Under the pieces are notes generated by a model that did not search any database, was not told where the DNA came from, and was given only the letters and a program-made list of their open reading frames with translations. Below are positions 37,247-45,403 of a stretch of DNA of 57,375 nt, piece by piece. A program made the translations under genes and the position numbers. How positions within the stretch are numbered: position 1 is the stretch's first letter; the number at the start of each line of letters is the position of its first letter. The stretch comes from an uncultured Alistipes sp. (GTDB taxonomy: Bacteria > Bacteroidota > Bacteroidia > Bacteroidales > Rikenellaceae). The stretch is taken from NCBI GenBank assembly GCA_947629705.1, contig CANREN010000011.1, positions 1 to 57,375 on the forward strand, read 5' to 3'.

Positions 37247-37277
37247 CCGCCGCGGATTTCCGTGGCGGGATTTTTTT
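37247..37277 (+). terminator. Terminator of the GH3 gene
   Basis: CCGCCGCGGA (37247-37256) pairs with TCCGTGGCGG (37259-37268), one G-U pair, 2-base loop, followed by GA and seven T. Confidence 0.85.
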
Positions 37278-37309
37278 GTCGTCCCGATGCAATTCTTGCG
37301 GGCGATTCG

Positions 37310-37339
37310 TTTAATATTCATTCTTTTTTTCTATCTTTG
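37310..37339 (+). promoter_or_regulatory. secDF promoter
   Basis: TATCTTTG (37332-37339) with a weak TTTA -33 box at 37310-37313, 18 bases apart. It lies about 210 bases before secDF, giving an unusually long leader that contains a short open frame. Confidence 0.55.
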
Positions 37340-37430
37340 TGCGCTATTATGCCCACTTTTCGATTGAAAAGCGTAACGGCGGAAACTGTCGACCGGAACC
37401 GGACTATATATAAATAGGTTAGAAACGTCG

Positions 37431-37544
37431 ATGAAACCTGTCGGGAGCGCCGGTCGAAAGCGCTTCGATGAAAAATGCGGCGAATGCCGAAACGGACATC
37501 GAATCGAAACGGAGACGGAGATGAATAACAAACATAACAGTTAA
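37431..37544 (+). CDS. Possible 37-codon leader peptide upstream of secDF
   Basis: ATG at 37431, TAA at 37542-37544, only 6 bases before the secDF ATG. The peptide (MKPVGSAGRKRFDEK, then CGEC, then RNGHRIETETEMNNKHNS) is basic, contains C-x2-C and has no signal peptide. It lies wholly in the long secDF leader. It may couple translation to secDF or be chance; no similarity is recognised. In Vibrio a leader peptide (VemP) controls secDF2, but that one is longer and exported. Confidence 0.3.
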   Translation: MKPVGSAGRKRFDEKCGECRNGHRIETETEMNNKHNS

Positions 37545-37550
37545 ATAAAA

Positions 37551-40500
37551 ATGCAAAGCAAAGGTTTCATTAAACTCATCGCGGTGCTGTTGGCGATCGC
37601 ATGTGTTTATCAATTCTCGTTTACGTTCAAGACACGGAGCGTAGAGAGGAAGGCGGTGCGGTATGCCGCGCAGTTCCCTGCCGAACAGCAGGCCGCTGCC
37701 GAGCAGCACTACCTCGATTCGGTGCAGAACCTGCCGGTCTACAACCTCGGGTTCCGCAAGTTCACGTACAAGGATTGCAAGAGCAACGAATTGAATCTGG
37801 GTCTGGATCTCAAGGGCGGTATGAACGTCATGATGGAGGTGCAGGTCGACGGCGTGATCAAAGCATTGGCCGGCGACAGCCAGAACGATCCCGCGTTCAT
37901 TGCCGCGATCGACGAGGCGAATCGGGTTCTCAAGGAGGGTTCGTCGAAAGATTATGTCGATGTGTTCGTCGAGACCTATCGGCAGGTTTCCGGCAATCGT
38001 CCGTTGGCGGCCATTTTCGTCAGCCCCGACCGCAGCGATATTACGCTCGAAAGCTCCGACAACGATGTCGCCAAGGTCTTGAAAGCCGATGTCGAAAAGG
38101 CGATCGGCGCTTCGTTCAATGTGCTGCGCAGCCGTATCGACAACTTCGGCGTCATGCAGCCGAATATCATGCGTCTGCCCAATTCGCACCGTATTTTGGT
38201 CGAGTTGCCGGGTGTGAAGGAGCCGCAGCGTGTGCGCGATCTGTTGCAGCGGACGGCGCAGTTGGAGTTCTGGCTGACCTATGATGCCAACGAACTTTGG
38301 CGGCCGCTCCAGGAGGCCGACGCCCTGTTAGGACGTGAAGCGAATGCCTCGACCGAGACGACCGAAGCATCCGAAACGGTTGCCGAGGCAACCGAGCCGG
38401 TCGCTGAAGCCGATTCGGTCGCCGCTGCCGGTCTGCTTTCGGAAATCGCATCCGAGGATGCCGCTGAACCCGCCCAACCGGGTCGTTTCGATCGGGCGCG
38501 CAACCCGCTCTTCGCTTTGCTCGATCCGAGTTTTGTCGGCGGAGCGGTCATGGGTGCCGTTTACAAATCCGACATGGCGGCCGTGAACGAATATCTGGCG
38601 CGTCCCGAGATCAAACAGCTGTTCCCCGCCGATGTACGCTTCATGTGGAGCGTCAAGGGCGACGACAAGATCGACGGACGTTACTACCTCTATGCGATCA
38701 AGGCGCAGGGCGGCAAGGCGCCGCTCGACGGTTCGGTCGTAACCGAAGCCTCGGAACAGTACCAGCAGCATGGCGCTACGGCCGAGGTCTCGATGGCGAT
38801 GAATTCCGAAGGTGCGCAGCGTTGGGCCCGTCTGACCGGCGAGAACATCGGCAAGTGCGTCGCGATCGTTCTGGACGGTGCCGTCTATTCGGCTCCGGTC
38901 GTTCGGACGAAGATCGACAAGGGCATTTCGTCGATTTCGGGCGATTTCACTATCCAGGAGGCCAAGGACTTGGCCAACGTGCTGGAATCCGGCAAAGTGC
39001 CGGCTCCTGCGAAAATCATTCAGGATACCGTGGTCGGCCCGTCATTGGGTCAGGAATCGATCAATGCCGGACTGTTGTCGTTCGTCATCGCGTTCATCCT
39101 CGTCCTGCTGTACATGGGGCTGTTCTACAAGACGGCCGGTTGGATGTCCGATATCGCGTTGTTGACCAACGTCTTCCTGTTGATGGGCATTCTCGTCTCG
39201 TTCGGCGCCGTGCTGACCCTGCCGGGTATCGCCGGTATCGTCTTGACGATGGGTATGGCGGTCGATGCCAACGTGATCATCTACGAACGCATCAAGGAGG
39301 AGCTGCGCGGCGGCAAGGGCTTGTCGCTGGCGATCAAGGACGGTTTCTCGAAGGCCTATTCGGCGATCATCGACGGTAACCTGACGACCATCATCACCGG
39401 TATCGTCTTGATGATCTTCGGCAACGGCCCTGTGCGCGGTTTCGCTACGACGTTGATTATCGGTATCATCACCTCGTTCTTCAGTGCCGTGTTCATCACG
39501 CGTCTGTTGATCGATTGGGTCGCTGCGAAGTGGGGTGCCATCTCTTTTTCGCGCAAGTGGTCGGAAGGATTCCTTAACAACACGCATGTCGATTTCTTGA
39601 GCAAGCGTAAGACCTCCTATATCGTTGCAGCTGCGGTCATTGTCGTCTCTTGCATCTCGTTCGCTTGGCAGGGCTTGAACCTCGGTGCCGAGTTCACGGG
39701 CGGTCGTGCCTACGTCATCCGCTTCGACAAGCCGGTTTTGGCCGAGGACGTGCGTGCCGGTCTGCAAGGGGTATTCAGCCAGGTGGCGGATGCCGACGCG
39801 TCGAAGACCAGCTACGAGGTGAAACAGTACGGCAATGAACGTCAGATGCGGATCGTTACCCAGTACAAGTTCGACGATACGTCGGATACGGCGACGGCCG
39901 AGGTCGAGCAGCTTCTCTACGAGGCTTTGAAACCGCTCTATTCGTACGATATTACTTTCGAGAACTTCAGCAATACGCAGAACGACGAGAACGGTATCCT
40001 CACCGCCGACAAGATCGGCCCGTCGATCGCAAGCGACATGACGTGGAACGCCGTCTACTCGGTGCTCTTCTCGTTGATCGCGATCGGTTTGTACATTACG
40101 TTCCGGTTCAAACGATGGCAGTGGGCATCGGGCGCCACGATGGCATTGGCCGTCAATGCGCTCTTCATCATCGGCATCTTCTCGCTGTTCTACCGGATCA
40201 TGCCTTTCAACTTGGAGGTGAACCAGGCCTTTATCGCTGCCATTCTGACGATTATCGGTTACGCGATCAACGATACCGTGGTGGTTTTCGACCGTATCCG
40301 CGAGTACTTGGTGCTCTATCCGAAACGCAATCTGAAAGAGAATGTCAACAATGCGATCAATTCGACGTTGTCGCGTACGATCAACACGTCGGGTACGACG
40401 CTCGTTACGTTGTTGGCGATCTTCTTCTTCGGCGGCGAATCGATTCGCGCGTTCATCTTCGCGCTGATCGTCGGCGTCATCGTCGGTACGGTCGCTACCA

Positions 40501-40565
40501 TTTTCATCGCGACGCCGATCGCTTACGATTTGATGACCAAACGGGCCAAAATCGATCGGGAATAG
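37551..40565 (+). CDS. secDF: Protein translocase subunit SecDF (fused)
   Basis: 1,004 residues forming SecD and SecF in one chain, as is usual in Bacteroidetes. The SecD half has the N-terminal helix, NLGLDLKGGMNVMMEV segment, a large periplasmic domain and six helices with the AGIVLTMGMAVDANVIIYERIKEELR motif. The SecF half begins around SKRKTSYIV and has GYAINDTVVVFDRIRE. It uses the proton gradient to pull exported proteins from SecYEG at the inner membrane. A Glu/Ala-rich linker (TEASETVAEATEPVAEA) interrupts the SecD periplasmic domain and is not part of the conserved fold. Confidence 0.96.
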   Translation: MQSKGFIKLIAVLLAIACVYQFSFTFKTRSVERKAVRYAAQFPAEQQAAAEQHYLDSVQNLPVYNLGFRKFTYKDCKSNELNLGLDLKGGMNVMMEVQVDGVIKALAGDSQNDPAFIAAIDEANRVLKEGSSKDYVDVFVETYRQVSGNRPLAAIFVSPDRSDITLESSDNDVAKVLKADVEKAIGASFNVLRSRIDNFGVMQPNIMRLPNSHRILVELPGVKEPQRVRDLLQRTAQLEFWLTYDANELWRPLQEADALLGREANASTETTEASETVAEATEPVAEADSVAAAGLLSEIASEDAAEPAQPGRFDRARNPLFALLDPSFVGGAVMGAVYKSDMAAVNEYLARPEIKQLFPADVRFMWSVKGDDKIDGRYYLYAIKAQGGKAPLDGSVVTEASEQYQQHGATAEVSMAMNSEGAQRWARLTGENIGKCVAIVLDGAVYSAPVVRTKIDKGISSISGDFTIQEAKDLANVLESGKVPAPAKIIQDTVVGPSLGQESINAGLLSFVIAFILVLLYMGLFYKTAGWMSDIALLTNVFLLMGILVSFGAVLTLPGIAGIVLTMGMAVDANVIIYERIKEELRGGKGLSLAIKDGFSKAYSAIIDGNLTTIITGIVLMIFGNGPVRGFATTLIIGIITSFFSAVFITRLLIDWVAAKWGAISFSRKWSEGFLNNTHVDFLSKRKTSYIVAAAVIVVSCISFAWQGLNLGAEFTGGRAYVIRFDKPVLAEDVRAGLQGVFSQVADADASKTSYEVKQYGNERQMRIVTQYKFDDTSDTATAEVEQLLYEALKPLYSYDITFENFSNTQNDENGILTADKIGPSIASDMTWNAVYSVLFSLIAIGLYITFRFKRWQWASGATMALAVNALFIIGIFSLFYRIMPFNLEVNQAFIAAILTIIGYAINDTVVVFDRIREYLVLYPKRNLKENVNNAINSTLSRTINTSGTTLVTLLAIFFFGGESIRAFIFALIVGVIVGTVATIFIATPIAYDLMTKRAKIDRE

Positions 40566-40585
40566 CTCTCTTAAAGACAGTGATC

Positions 40586-40627
40586 AAGGAGACGGATTGT
40601 CGGCTATGCGGCGATCCGTCTCCTTTT
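40586..40627 (+). terminator. Terminator of secDF
   Basis: AAGGAGACGGAT (40586-40597) pairs perfectly with ATCCGTCTCCTT (40614-40625) and is followed by TT. Confidence 0.8.
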
Positions 40628-40764
40628 CGGTGTGCGGAAGAGGTGTGAAGGCGGTTCGCCGAGGGCCCGAGGGCCGTTTCGGGATGCGCTGTTCCGGAGG
40701 TTCGGCAGCCCGATTTGTAATTCAACGGATTATTCATTAACTTTGAAACGATTATCGGACGGTT

Positions 40765-41160
40765 ATGGAAAATTTCTGGAAATGGATGCACCGTTATGTT
40801 TCGCCGGTTTTTCTGGTGATGCTCGTCGCGTCGTTCATCCTGTGGTTTATCGCCAAGTTGAATTATACCTACATGACCGAACAGAAGGTGCAGCTGCTTA
40901 TCGACGGCCGGCCGGTCGAGGTAACCTGTCTGGTCGAGGGGCTCGGCACCAATCTGTTCGGCTACAAGGTCTATTCGAACAAGACCCTGCGGATTCCCTT
41001 GTCCGAACTGCGTTACGAAGTCGCGCAGGAGGAGGGGCATGCGGGAAAAATCCGGATCGATCCGCAATCCTTGCAGAGTGCCATCTCGCTGCGTTACAGC
41101 GATATAAAGATCATCTCCGTCGGGGAGGTTCCCGAACTCGAACCCGCGGCGAAACCATGA
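40765..41160 (+). CDS. YbbR-like domain membrane protein
   Basis: 131 residues with one N-terminal membrane helix (FLVMLVASFILWFIA) and a short periplasmic YbbR-like beta domain. It resembles the Bacteroidetes YbbR-like protein that sits just upstream of coaE; the role is not known, though YbbR/CdaR proteins in Firmicutes regulate the di-adenylate cyclase. The TGA overlaps the coaE ATG by ATGA, so translation is coupled. Confidence 0.7.
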   Translation: MENFWKWMHRYVSPVFLVMLVASFILWFIAKLNYTYMTEQKVQLLIDGRPVEVTCLVEGLGTNLFGYKVYSNKTLRIPLSELRYEVAQEEGHAGKIRIDPQSLQSAISLRYSDIKIISVGEVPELEPAAKP

Positions 41161-41753
41161 TGAAAGTCGGCATTACGGGGGGCATCGGCAGCGGAAAAAG
41201 TACGGTCTGCCGCCTTTTCGCACAGCGCGGCATTGCGGTCTACGATTCGGACAGCGAGGCCAAACGATTGATGTCGGACGACGCGGATTTGCGATCGGCC
41301 GTCATCGCGCGTTTCGGCGCCGATACGTATCCCGACGGTAGGCTCGACCGCGCACGGCTTGCCGCCTGCGTCTTTTCCGATGCTCGGGCGCTTGCCGATT
41401 TGAATGCTTTGGTGCATCCCGTCGTTATCCGCGATTTCGAGGCGTGGGCCGAGCGGCAGGAGGGTCCTTACGTGATTTTGGAGAGCGCCATTTTGTTTGA
41501 AGCCGGATTGCAGGGCTCGGTCGACCGGAGCATCGCCGTGCTGGCTCCTGTGGAGTTGCGCATTCAGCGGGCGTGCCGCCGCGACGGATGCGACGAAGCG
41601 CGTATCCGCGAACGAATCGCGGCCCAAATGACCGATGACGATTTGTGTCGTTTGGCCGATTACACGATGGTGAATATCCTCGAAACGGACTTGGAACCGT
41701 CGGTGGCCTATTTCGACGGACTTTTCAGACAACAAGCGGCCGCGAAAAGATGA
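41157..41753 (+). CDS. coaE: Dephospho-CoA kinase
   Basis: 198 residues. Walker A GITGGIGSGKST at 5-16 and the CoaE motifs YDSDSEAKRL and VHPVV near 95-100 are present, with the ILESAILFEAG segment. It phosphorylates dephospho-CoA in the last step of CoA synthesis. Start chosen at the first of two adjacent ATGs, overlapping the YbbR stop; its own stop overlaps the folP ATG. Confidence 0.95.
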   Translation: MMKVGITGGIGSGKSTVCRLFAQRGIAVYDSDSEAKRLMSDDADLRSAVIARFGADTYPDGRLDRARLAACVFSDARALADLNALVHPVVIRDFEAWAERQEGPYVILESAILFEAGLQGSVDRSIAVLAPVELRIQRACRRDGCDEARIRERIAAQMTDDDLCRLADYTMVNILETDLEPSVAYFDGLFRQQAAAKR

Positions 41754-42574
41754 AACTCGATTTATCCGTTCCGCAGGTGATGGCGATTGTGAACGTTACG
41801 CCCGATTCGTTTTTCGCCGACAGCCGCACATTCGATGCCGATGCGGTCGCGCATCGTGTCGAAACCATGCTTGCCGAGGGGGCGGCGATGATCGACATCG
41901 GCGGATACTCTTCGCGGCCCGGGGCCGACGAGGTGCCGCTCGAAGAGGAGTGGCGCCGTGTGGCGATAGGGTTGGAGGCTGTGCGACGGGTGGCGCCGGA
42001 GGTGCCCGTGTCGGTTGATACGTTCCGTAGCGAGATCGTCGTGCGGGCGGTCGAACGCTTTGGTGGGGTGATCGTCAACGACATATCGGCCGGCGAACTG
42101 GATGACCGGATGATTCCGATGGTTGCGCGTTACGGGCTGCCGTATATCGCCATGCACATGAAAGGGACGCCCCGAACCATGCAGTCGATGACCGATTATC
42201 GAGGCGGTATCGTCGACGAGGTCGTGGCCTATTTTCAGCGGCGCGTCGCTCTGTTGCTGGCTGCCGGTATTCGGCGCGAACAGATCGTATTGGATCCGGG
42301 GTTCGGCTTCGCCAAGACGTTGGAGCAGAATTACGAACTGTTGGGCGGGTTGCATCGGTTGTGCGAAACGGGCTATCCGGTATTGGCCGGTGTTTCGCGC
42401 AAGTCGATGATTTGGAAAGCATTGGATTCGACACCCTCCGAATCGCTCGCTGGCACGGTGGCGCTGGAATGGGAGTGCCTGCGTCAGGGGGCGGTCGTTT
42501 TGCGTGCGCACGACGTACGCGAGGCGGTCGATGCGGCTCGGTTGTTCGAAATCTATAAACGAAACGGAAAATGA
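41750..42574 (+). CDS. folP: Dihydropteroate synthase
   Basis: 274 residues from the ATG at 41750 that overlaps the coaE TGA. The two DHPS signatures are seen: [15 protein letters not shown] with the pterin/PABA loop, and [12 protein letters not shown]; also [16 protein letters not shown] and GVSRKS. It condenses the pterin pyrophosphate with p-aminobenzoate in folate synthesis and is the sulfonamide target. The stop overlaps the next ATG by ATGA. Confidence 0.96.
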   Translation: MKLDLSVPQVMAIVNVTPDSFFADSRTFDADAVAHRVETMLAEGAAMIDIGGYSSRPGADEVPLEEEWRRVAIGLEAVRRVAPEVPVSVDTFRSEIVVRAVERFGGVIVNDISAGELDDRMIPMVARYGLPYIAMHMKGTPRTMQSMTDYRGGIVDEVVAYFQRRVALLLAAGIRREQIVLDPGFGFAKTLEQNYELLGGLHRLCETGYPVLAGVSRKSMIWKALDSTPSESLAGTVALEWECLRQGAVVLRAHDVREAVDAARLFEIYKRNGK

Positions 42575-43224
42575 TACATATCGAAAATATCCACAAACGT
42601 TTCGGTACGTTGGAGGTACTGAAAGGCATTTCGCTCGATGTAGCTGATCGGGAGGTCGTGGCGATTGTCGGAGCCAGCGGCGCGGGCAAGACGACCCTGT
42701 TGCAGATTATGGGCACGCTTTCGCGTCCCGACGAAGGGCTTGTACGAATCGACGATCGGGATGTTTTTTCATTGGATGACCGGGCTTTGTCGCGTTTCCG
42801 GAATGAACGGATCGGGTTCGTCTTTCAGTTCCATCATCTGCTGCCCGAATTCACCGCTTTCGAGAACGTCTGTATTCCCGGTTGGATCGGGCGTCGTCCG
42901 AAGGCCGAGGTCGAGAGCCGTGCCCGCGAGTTGCTCGGATTGATGGGCTTGACCGACCGCAGCGAACACAAACCCGGGCAGTTGTCGGGCGGCGAGCAGC
43001 AACGGGTCGCCATCGCACGGGCGTTAATCAATTCGCCTGCGGTGTTGTTGGCCGACGAGCCGTCCGGCAATCTCGATACCAAGACGCGCGAGGAAATCCA
43101 TCGCCTGTTTTTCGAGTTGCGCGACCGATTGGGTCAGACGGTCGTTATCGTAACCCACGATGAGCATCTGGCCGCCATGTCCGATCGTCGGATCGTCCTT
43201 TCCGACGGGCAAGTCGTCCGATAA
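42571..43224 (+). CDS. ABC transporter ATP-binding protein, LolD-like
   Basis: 217 residues: Walker [10 protein letters not shown] at 34-42, ABC signature LSGGEQQR at 138-145, Walker B VLLADEP at 158-164 and the H-loop THDEH. Size and sequence fit the LolD/MacB-type subfamily that drives lipoprotein release or efflux with a FtsX-like permease. No permease is adjacent on this strand, but a LolC/E-type permease is encoded about 2 kb away on the other strand. Coupled to folP. Confidence 0.88.
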   Translation: MIHIENIHKRFGTLEVLKGISLDVADREVVAIVGASGAGKTTLLQIMGTLSRPDEGLVRIDDRDVFSLDDRALSRFRNERIGFVFQFHHLLPEFTAFENVCIPGWIGRRPKAEVESRARELLGLMGLTDRSEHKPGQLSGGEQQRVAIARALINSPAVLLADEPSGNLDTKTREEIHRLFFELRDRLGQTVVIVTHDEHLAAMSDRRIVLSDGQVVR

Positions 43225-43325
43225 GCCGGACGAAAGCGGCTGTGCAGCGGCTTTTCGATAGGGGCGAACCGGCCCTCGGCCTTGACAGACCCCATTACAA
43301 TCTCCCAACTGTGGCGGGAGGGGAT

Positions 43326-43354
43326 AAAAAAACGGCCCGAATCATTCGGGTCGT
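43326..43354 (-). terminator. Terminator of the Cys-rich lipoprotein gene
   Basis: On the minus strand CCCGAAT pairs with ATTCGGG, with flanking ACG/CGT pairs, followed by seven T. It lies about 25 bases beyond the stop at 43378. The 43225-43325 gap holds nothing else recognised. Confidence 0.75.
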
Positions 43355-43377
43355 CGTTCGTTCCTGGGAGTCGAACC

Positions 43378-43590
43378 TTATTTGGTTGCTTCAGCGGGAG
43401 CTTCGGGAGCTTCGGCAGCCGTCGAATCCGTCTTCTCGCAGCAGCAGCACGAGTCGGTTTTCTCGCATTTCGTGCATTCTACAGTAGCTTCGGCTTCAGC
43501 CTCGGCAGCAGCCGGTTTGTTGGCGTTGCCACCGCAGCTGATCATAGCGGCAGCAGCCAGTACGATTGCAAAAGAGAAAATCTTTTTCAT
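43378..43590 (-). CDS. Small cysteine-rich lipoprotein
   Basis: 70 residues: lipoprotein signal peptide with lipobox MISC (C19), Ala/Glu-rich stretches and a central cluster C39-x2-C42-x5-C48-C49-C50-C51. It has its own good promoter (43627-43656) and terminator, so it is a real, separately expressed gene. Six cysteines outside the lipid anchor suggest metal binding or redox/disulfide function in the envelope. I recognise no named family. Confidence 0.7.
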   Translation of the reverse strand: MKKIFSFAIVLAAAAMISCGGNANKPAAAEAEAEATVECTKCEKTDSCCCCEKTDSTAAEAPEAPAEATK

Positions 43591-43626
43591 AACTTGAAAC
43601 GTTTAAGAGAGTTGGTTTTAACGTTG

Positions 43627-43656
43627 CAAAGATAGGTAATCGGTAGAATTATGCAA
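43627..43656 (-). promoter_or_regulatory. Promoter of the Cys-rich lipoprotein gene
   Basis: On the minus strand TTG (43654-43656), 19 bases, then TATCTTTG (43627-43634): full match to the Bacteroidetes consensus, about 36 bases before the ATG. Confidence 0.75.
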
Positions 43657-43692
43657 GAAAAAAATGAAAAATTTTAATAAATTCGGCCGCCG

Positions 43693-44151
43693 TTATTCCA
43701 GCAGGTCGGTCAGCGACAATTCCTCGTTTTTGAGAAAAGTTTTCGGAAAGGTCGATAATACTTTGCCTCTCAATAGAATAGCCTCTTCCGCCGTCAAGCA
43801 GTTGCCGGCCGTTACGTGCCAATAGGGATTGTCGTAGGCCAGATAGACTTTCGTATCGGGAAACGTCTCTTCGAAGAGCGTTTTCGCCTCGATGGCTTCG
43901 GCCCGGGCATTCTGTCCGTTGTCTAAAAAGATGCAAATCCGGTATCCGCGGAAAGTCAGCCGTGTCGGGTTCCGTTCGGCACGGGCCGCGGCTTCGGCGG
44001 CATCGCCGTATTCGGTTACGGTAACGCGGGCGCCGTCCGTTGCGGAGGGGTGGGCGAGGCGTTGTTTGAACAGTTCGAGCGTTTGCGTGCGGGCCGGCGT
44101 CGAAAAAGCTGTCAGCACCAAAGCGAAAAGCAGGATAAAAGATCGGTTCAT
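43693..44151 (-). CDS. SPOR-domain periplasmic protein
   Basis: 152 residues with a cleavable signal peptide and a C-terminal SPOR-like domain (YRICIFLDNGQNARAEAIEA to VYLAYDNPYWHVTAG). SPOR domains bind denuded peptidoglycan, often at the division site. Last gene of the four-gene chain; its ATG overlaps the previous stop by ATGA (44148-44151). Confidence 0.78.
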   Translation of the reverse strand: MNRSFILLFALVLTAFSTPARTQTLELFKQRLAHPSATDGARVTVTEYGDAAEAAARAERNPTRLTFRGYRICIFLDNGQNARAEAIEAKTLFEETFPDTKVYLAYDNPYWHVTAGNCLTAEEAILLRGKVLSTFPKTFLKNEELSLTDLLE

Positions 44152-44681
44152 TGCGGAAGGATATTTTCAGCGTGGGTTCGGATTTGTTGTTTCAACTCCG
44201 GCCACGTGATGCCAAAGATAGATAAAAAATCCGAAAGCGGCATTTTCTCGCGGGCAACATCGATGTGAACGAAACCGGCGTGCCCCTCGATGCGGAACGA
44301 AACCTGCATCTGCGATGGGTCGTCGTTGCGGATGTCGCGCGCGACCAGCAGCAGGGTCAATGCTTGGATCTCCATCTTCCACCGGGTCGCGAGCGATTCG
44401 GTCGTGCGTTTTTTGATTTGGATTCCTTCGCGCAGCTGGAGCGTGATCGCCGGACGCTCTTTGTAGAGGAGCGTCAGCTCCACTTGGTCGAGGTTGATCG
44501 TATGTCGCGTGCCGTTGGCGATGCGCAGCACCATTTCGGCATGAGACAAGCCGCGGAGCCGGAAATCTTCGACGGCTTCAATGCGGATTTTTCGGACTGC
44601 ATTCTCCGTCATGCGTCGGCAGGAACCGAACGTCAGGGTGAGCAGGAGGAGCGAAATCGAGAGTAGAACGTTCTTTTTCAT
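44148..44681 (-). CDS. Lipoprotein, possibly LEA2/WHy-like
   Basis: 177 residues with a lipobox FGSC (C21). The rest is a beta-rich segment (VEDFRLRGLSHAEMVLRIANG) like LEA type 2/WHy domains, but the match is by pattern only. Overlaps the UbiE stop and the SPOR start by ATGA each, so it is translated as part of that chain. Function not known. Confidence 0.7.
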   Translation of the reverse strand: MKKNVLLSISLLLLTLTFGSCRRMTENAVRKIRIEAVEDFRLRGLSHAEMVLRIANGTRHTINLDQVELTLLYKERPAITLQLREGIQIKKRTTESLATRWKMEIQALTLLLVARDIRNDDPSQMQVSFRIEGHAGFVHIDVAREKMPLSDFLSIFGITWPELKQQIRTHAENILPQ

Positions 44682-45403
44682 GAGGTTTCACCTATGTAGA
44701 TTTGTGCGATGCCGAAACTTTGGCTTCGAATTTGGCAGTTCCGGAAGCCGGCCTGCTCCATCATTGCCCGGAAGCGTTCCGGCCGGGGGAATGTATTCAC
44801 CGAAGCGGGCAGGTATTCGTAGGCCCGGCGGTCGTGCGATACGAAGCCTCCGATACGGGGCAGCAGTTTGTGGAAATAACATTCGAAGAGCTTGCGGAAC
44901 AGCCGGTTGCACGGCCTCGAGAGCTCGAGCACGACGAGCTGCCCGCCTGGCTTCAGAACACGGAAAAATTCGTGGAGGCCGGCCTCCGGATTTTCGAAAT
45001 TGCGGACGCCGAATGCGACCGTTATCGCATCGACCGATCCGTCTGCGAGCGAAAGATGCTCGGCGTCTTCGACGGCGAGTTCGATCCGTCCGTCGAGTTT
45101 GCGGGCTGCGACCTTCTTGCGGGCGACTTCGAGCATCTGTTCCGACAGATCGGTGGCCCGAATCCGCACGTCGGGAATGCCGCGGGCCAGGTCGATGGCC
45201 AAATCGCCTGTTCCGGTCGCTGCATCGAGCAGCGTTTCCGGTGATTTTCGGCGCACGATTTGCACGACATGCCGTCGCCAGAGCCGATCGACGTTCAGCG
45301 ACAGCAGATGATTGAGCCGGTCGTAGTCGGGTGCGATGCGGTCGAACATCGTGCGTATCTGCGACTTCTTGGTTTCGTGAGCGTTATAGGGTTTCGTACT
45401 CAT
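44678..45403 (-). CDS. ubiE: Demethylmenaquinone methyltransferase
   Basis: 241 residues from the ATG at 45401-45403 (MSTKPYNAHETK), which overlaps the permease stop by ATGA; the longer frame to 45517 is shadow of the permease. UbiE/MenG motifs: MFDRIAPDYDRLNHLLS, the SAM loop LDAATGTGDLAIDLA, and FGVRNFENPEAGLHE. It performs the last methylation of menaquinone, the usual quinone of Bacteroidetes. It is unusual that it is embedded between envelope genes. Confidence 0.95.
   Translation of the reverse strand: MSTKPYNAHETKKSQIRTMFDRIAPDYDRLNHLLSLNVDRLWRRHVVQIVRRKSPETLLDAATGTGDLAIDLARGIPDVRIRATDLSEQMLEVARKKVAARKLDGRIELAVEDAEHLSLADGSVDAITVAFGVRNFENPEAGLHEFFRVLKPGGQLVVLELSRPCNRLFRKLFECYFHKLLPRIGGFVSHDRRAYEYLPASVNTFPRPERFRAMMEQAGFRNCQIRSQSFGIAQIYIGETS

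Noticed and set aside
43225..43325. Possible structured RNA after lolD
   Set aside because: GC-rich with short self-complementary bits, but no match to a known RNA shape and no promoter.
43366..43377. tRNA-like GGGAGTCGAACC string
   Set aside because: No matching acceptor, D or anticodon arm around it.
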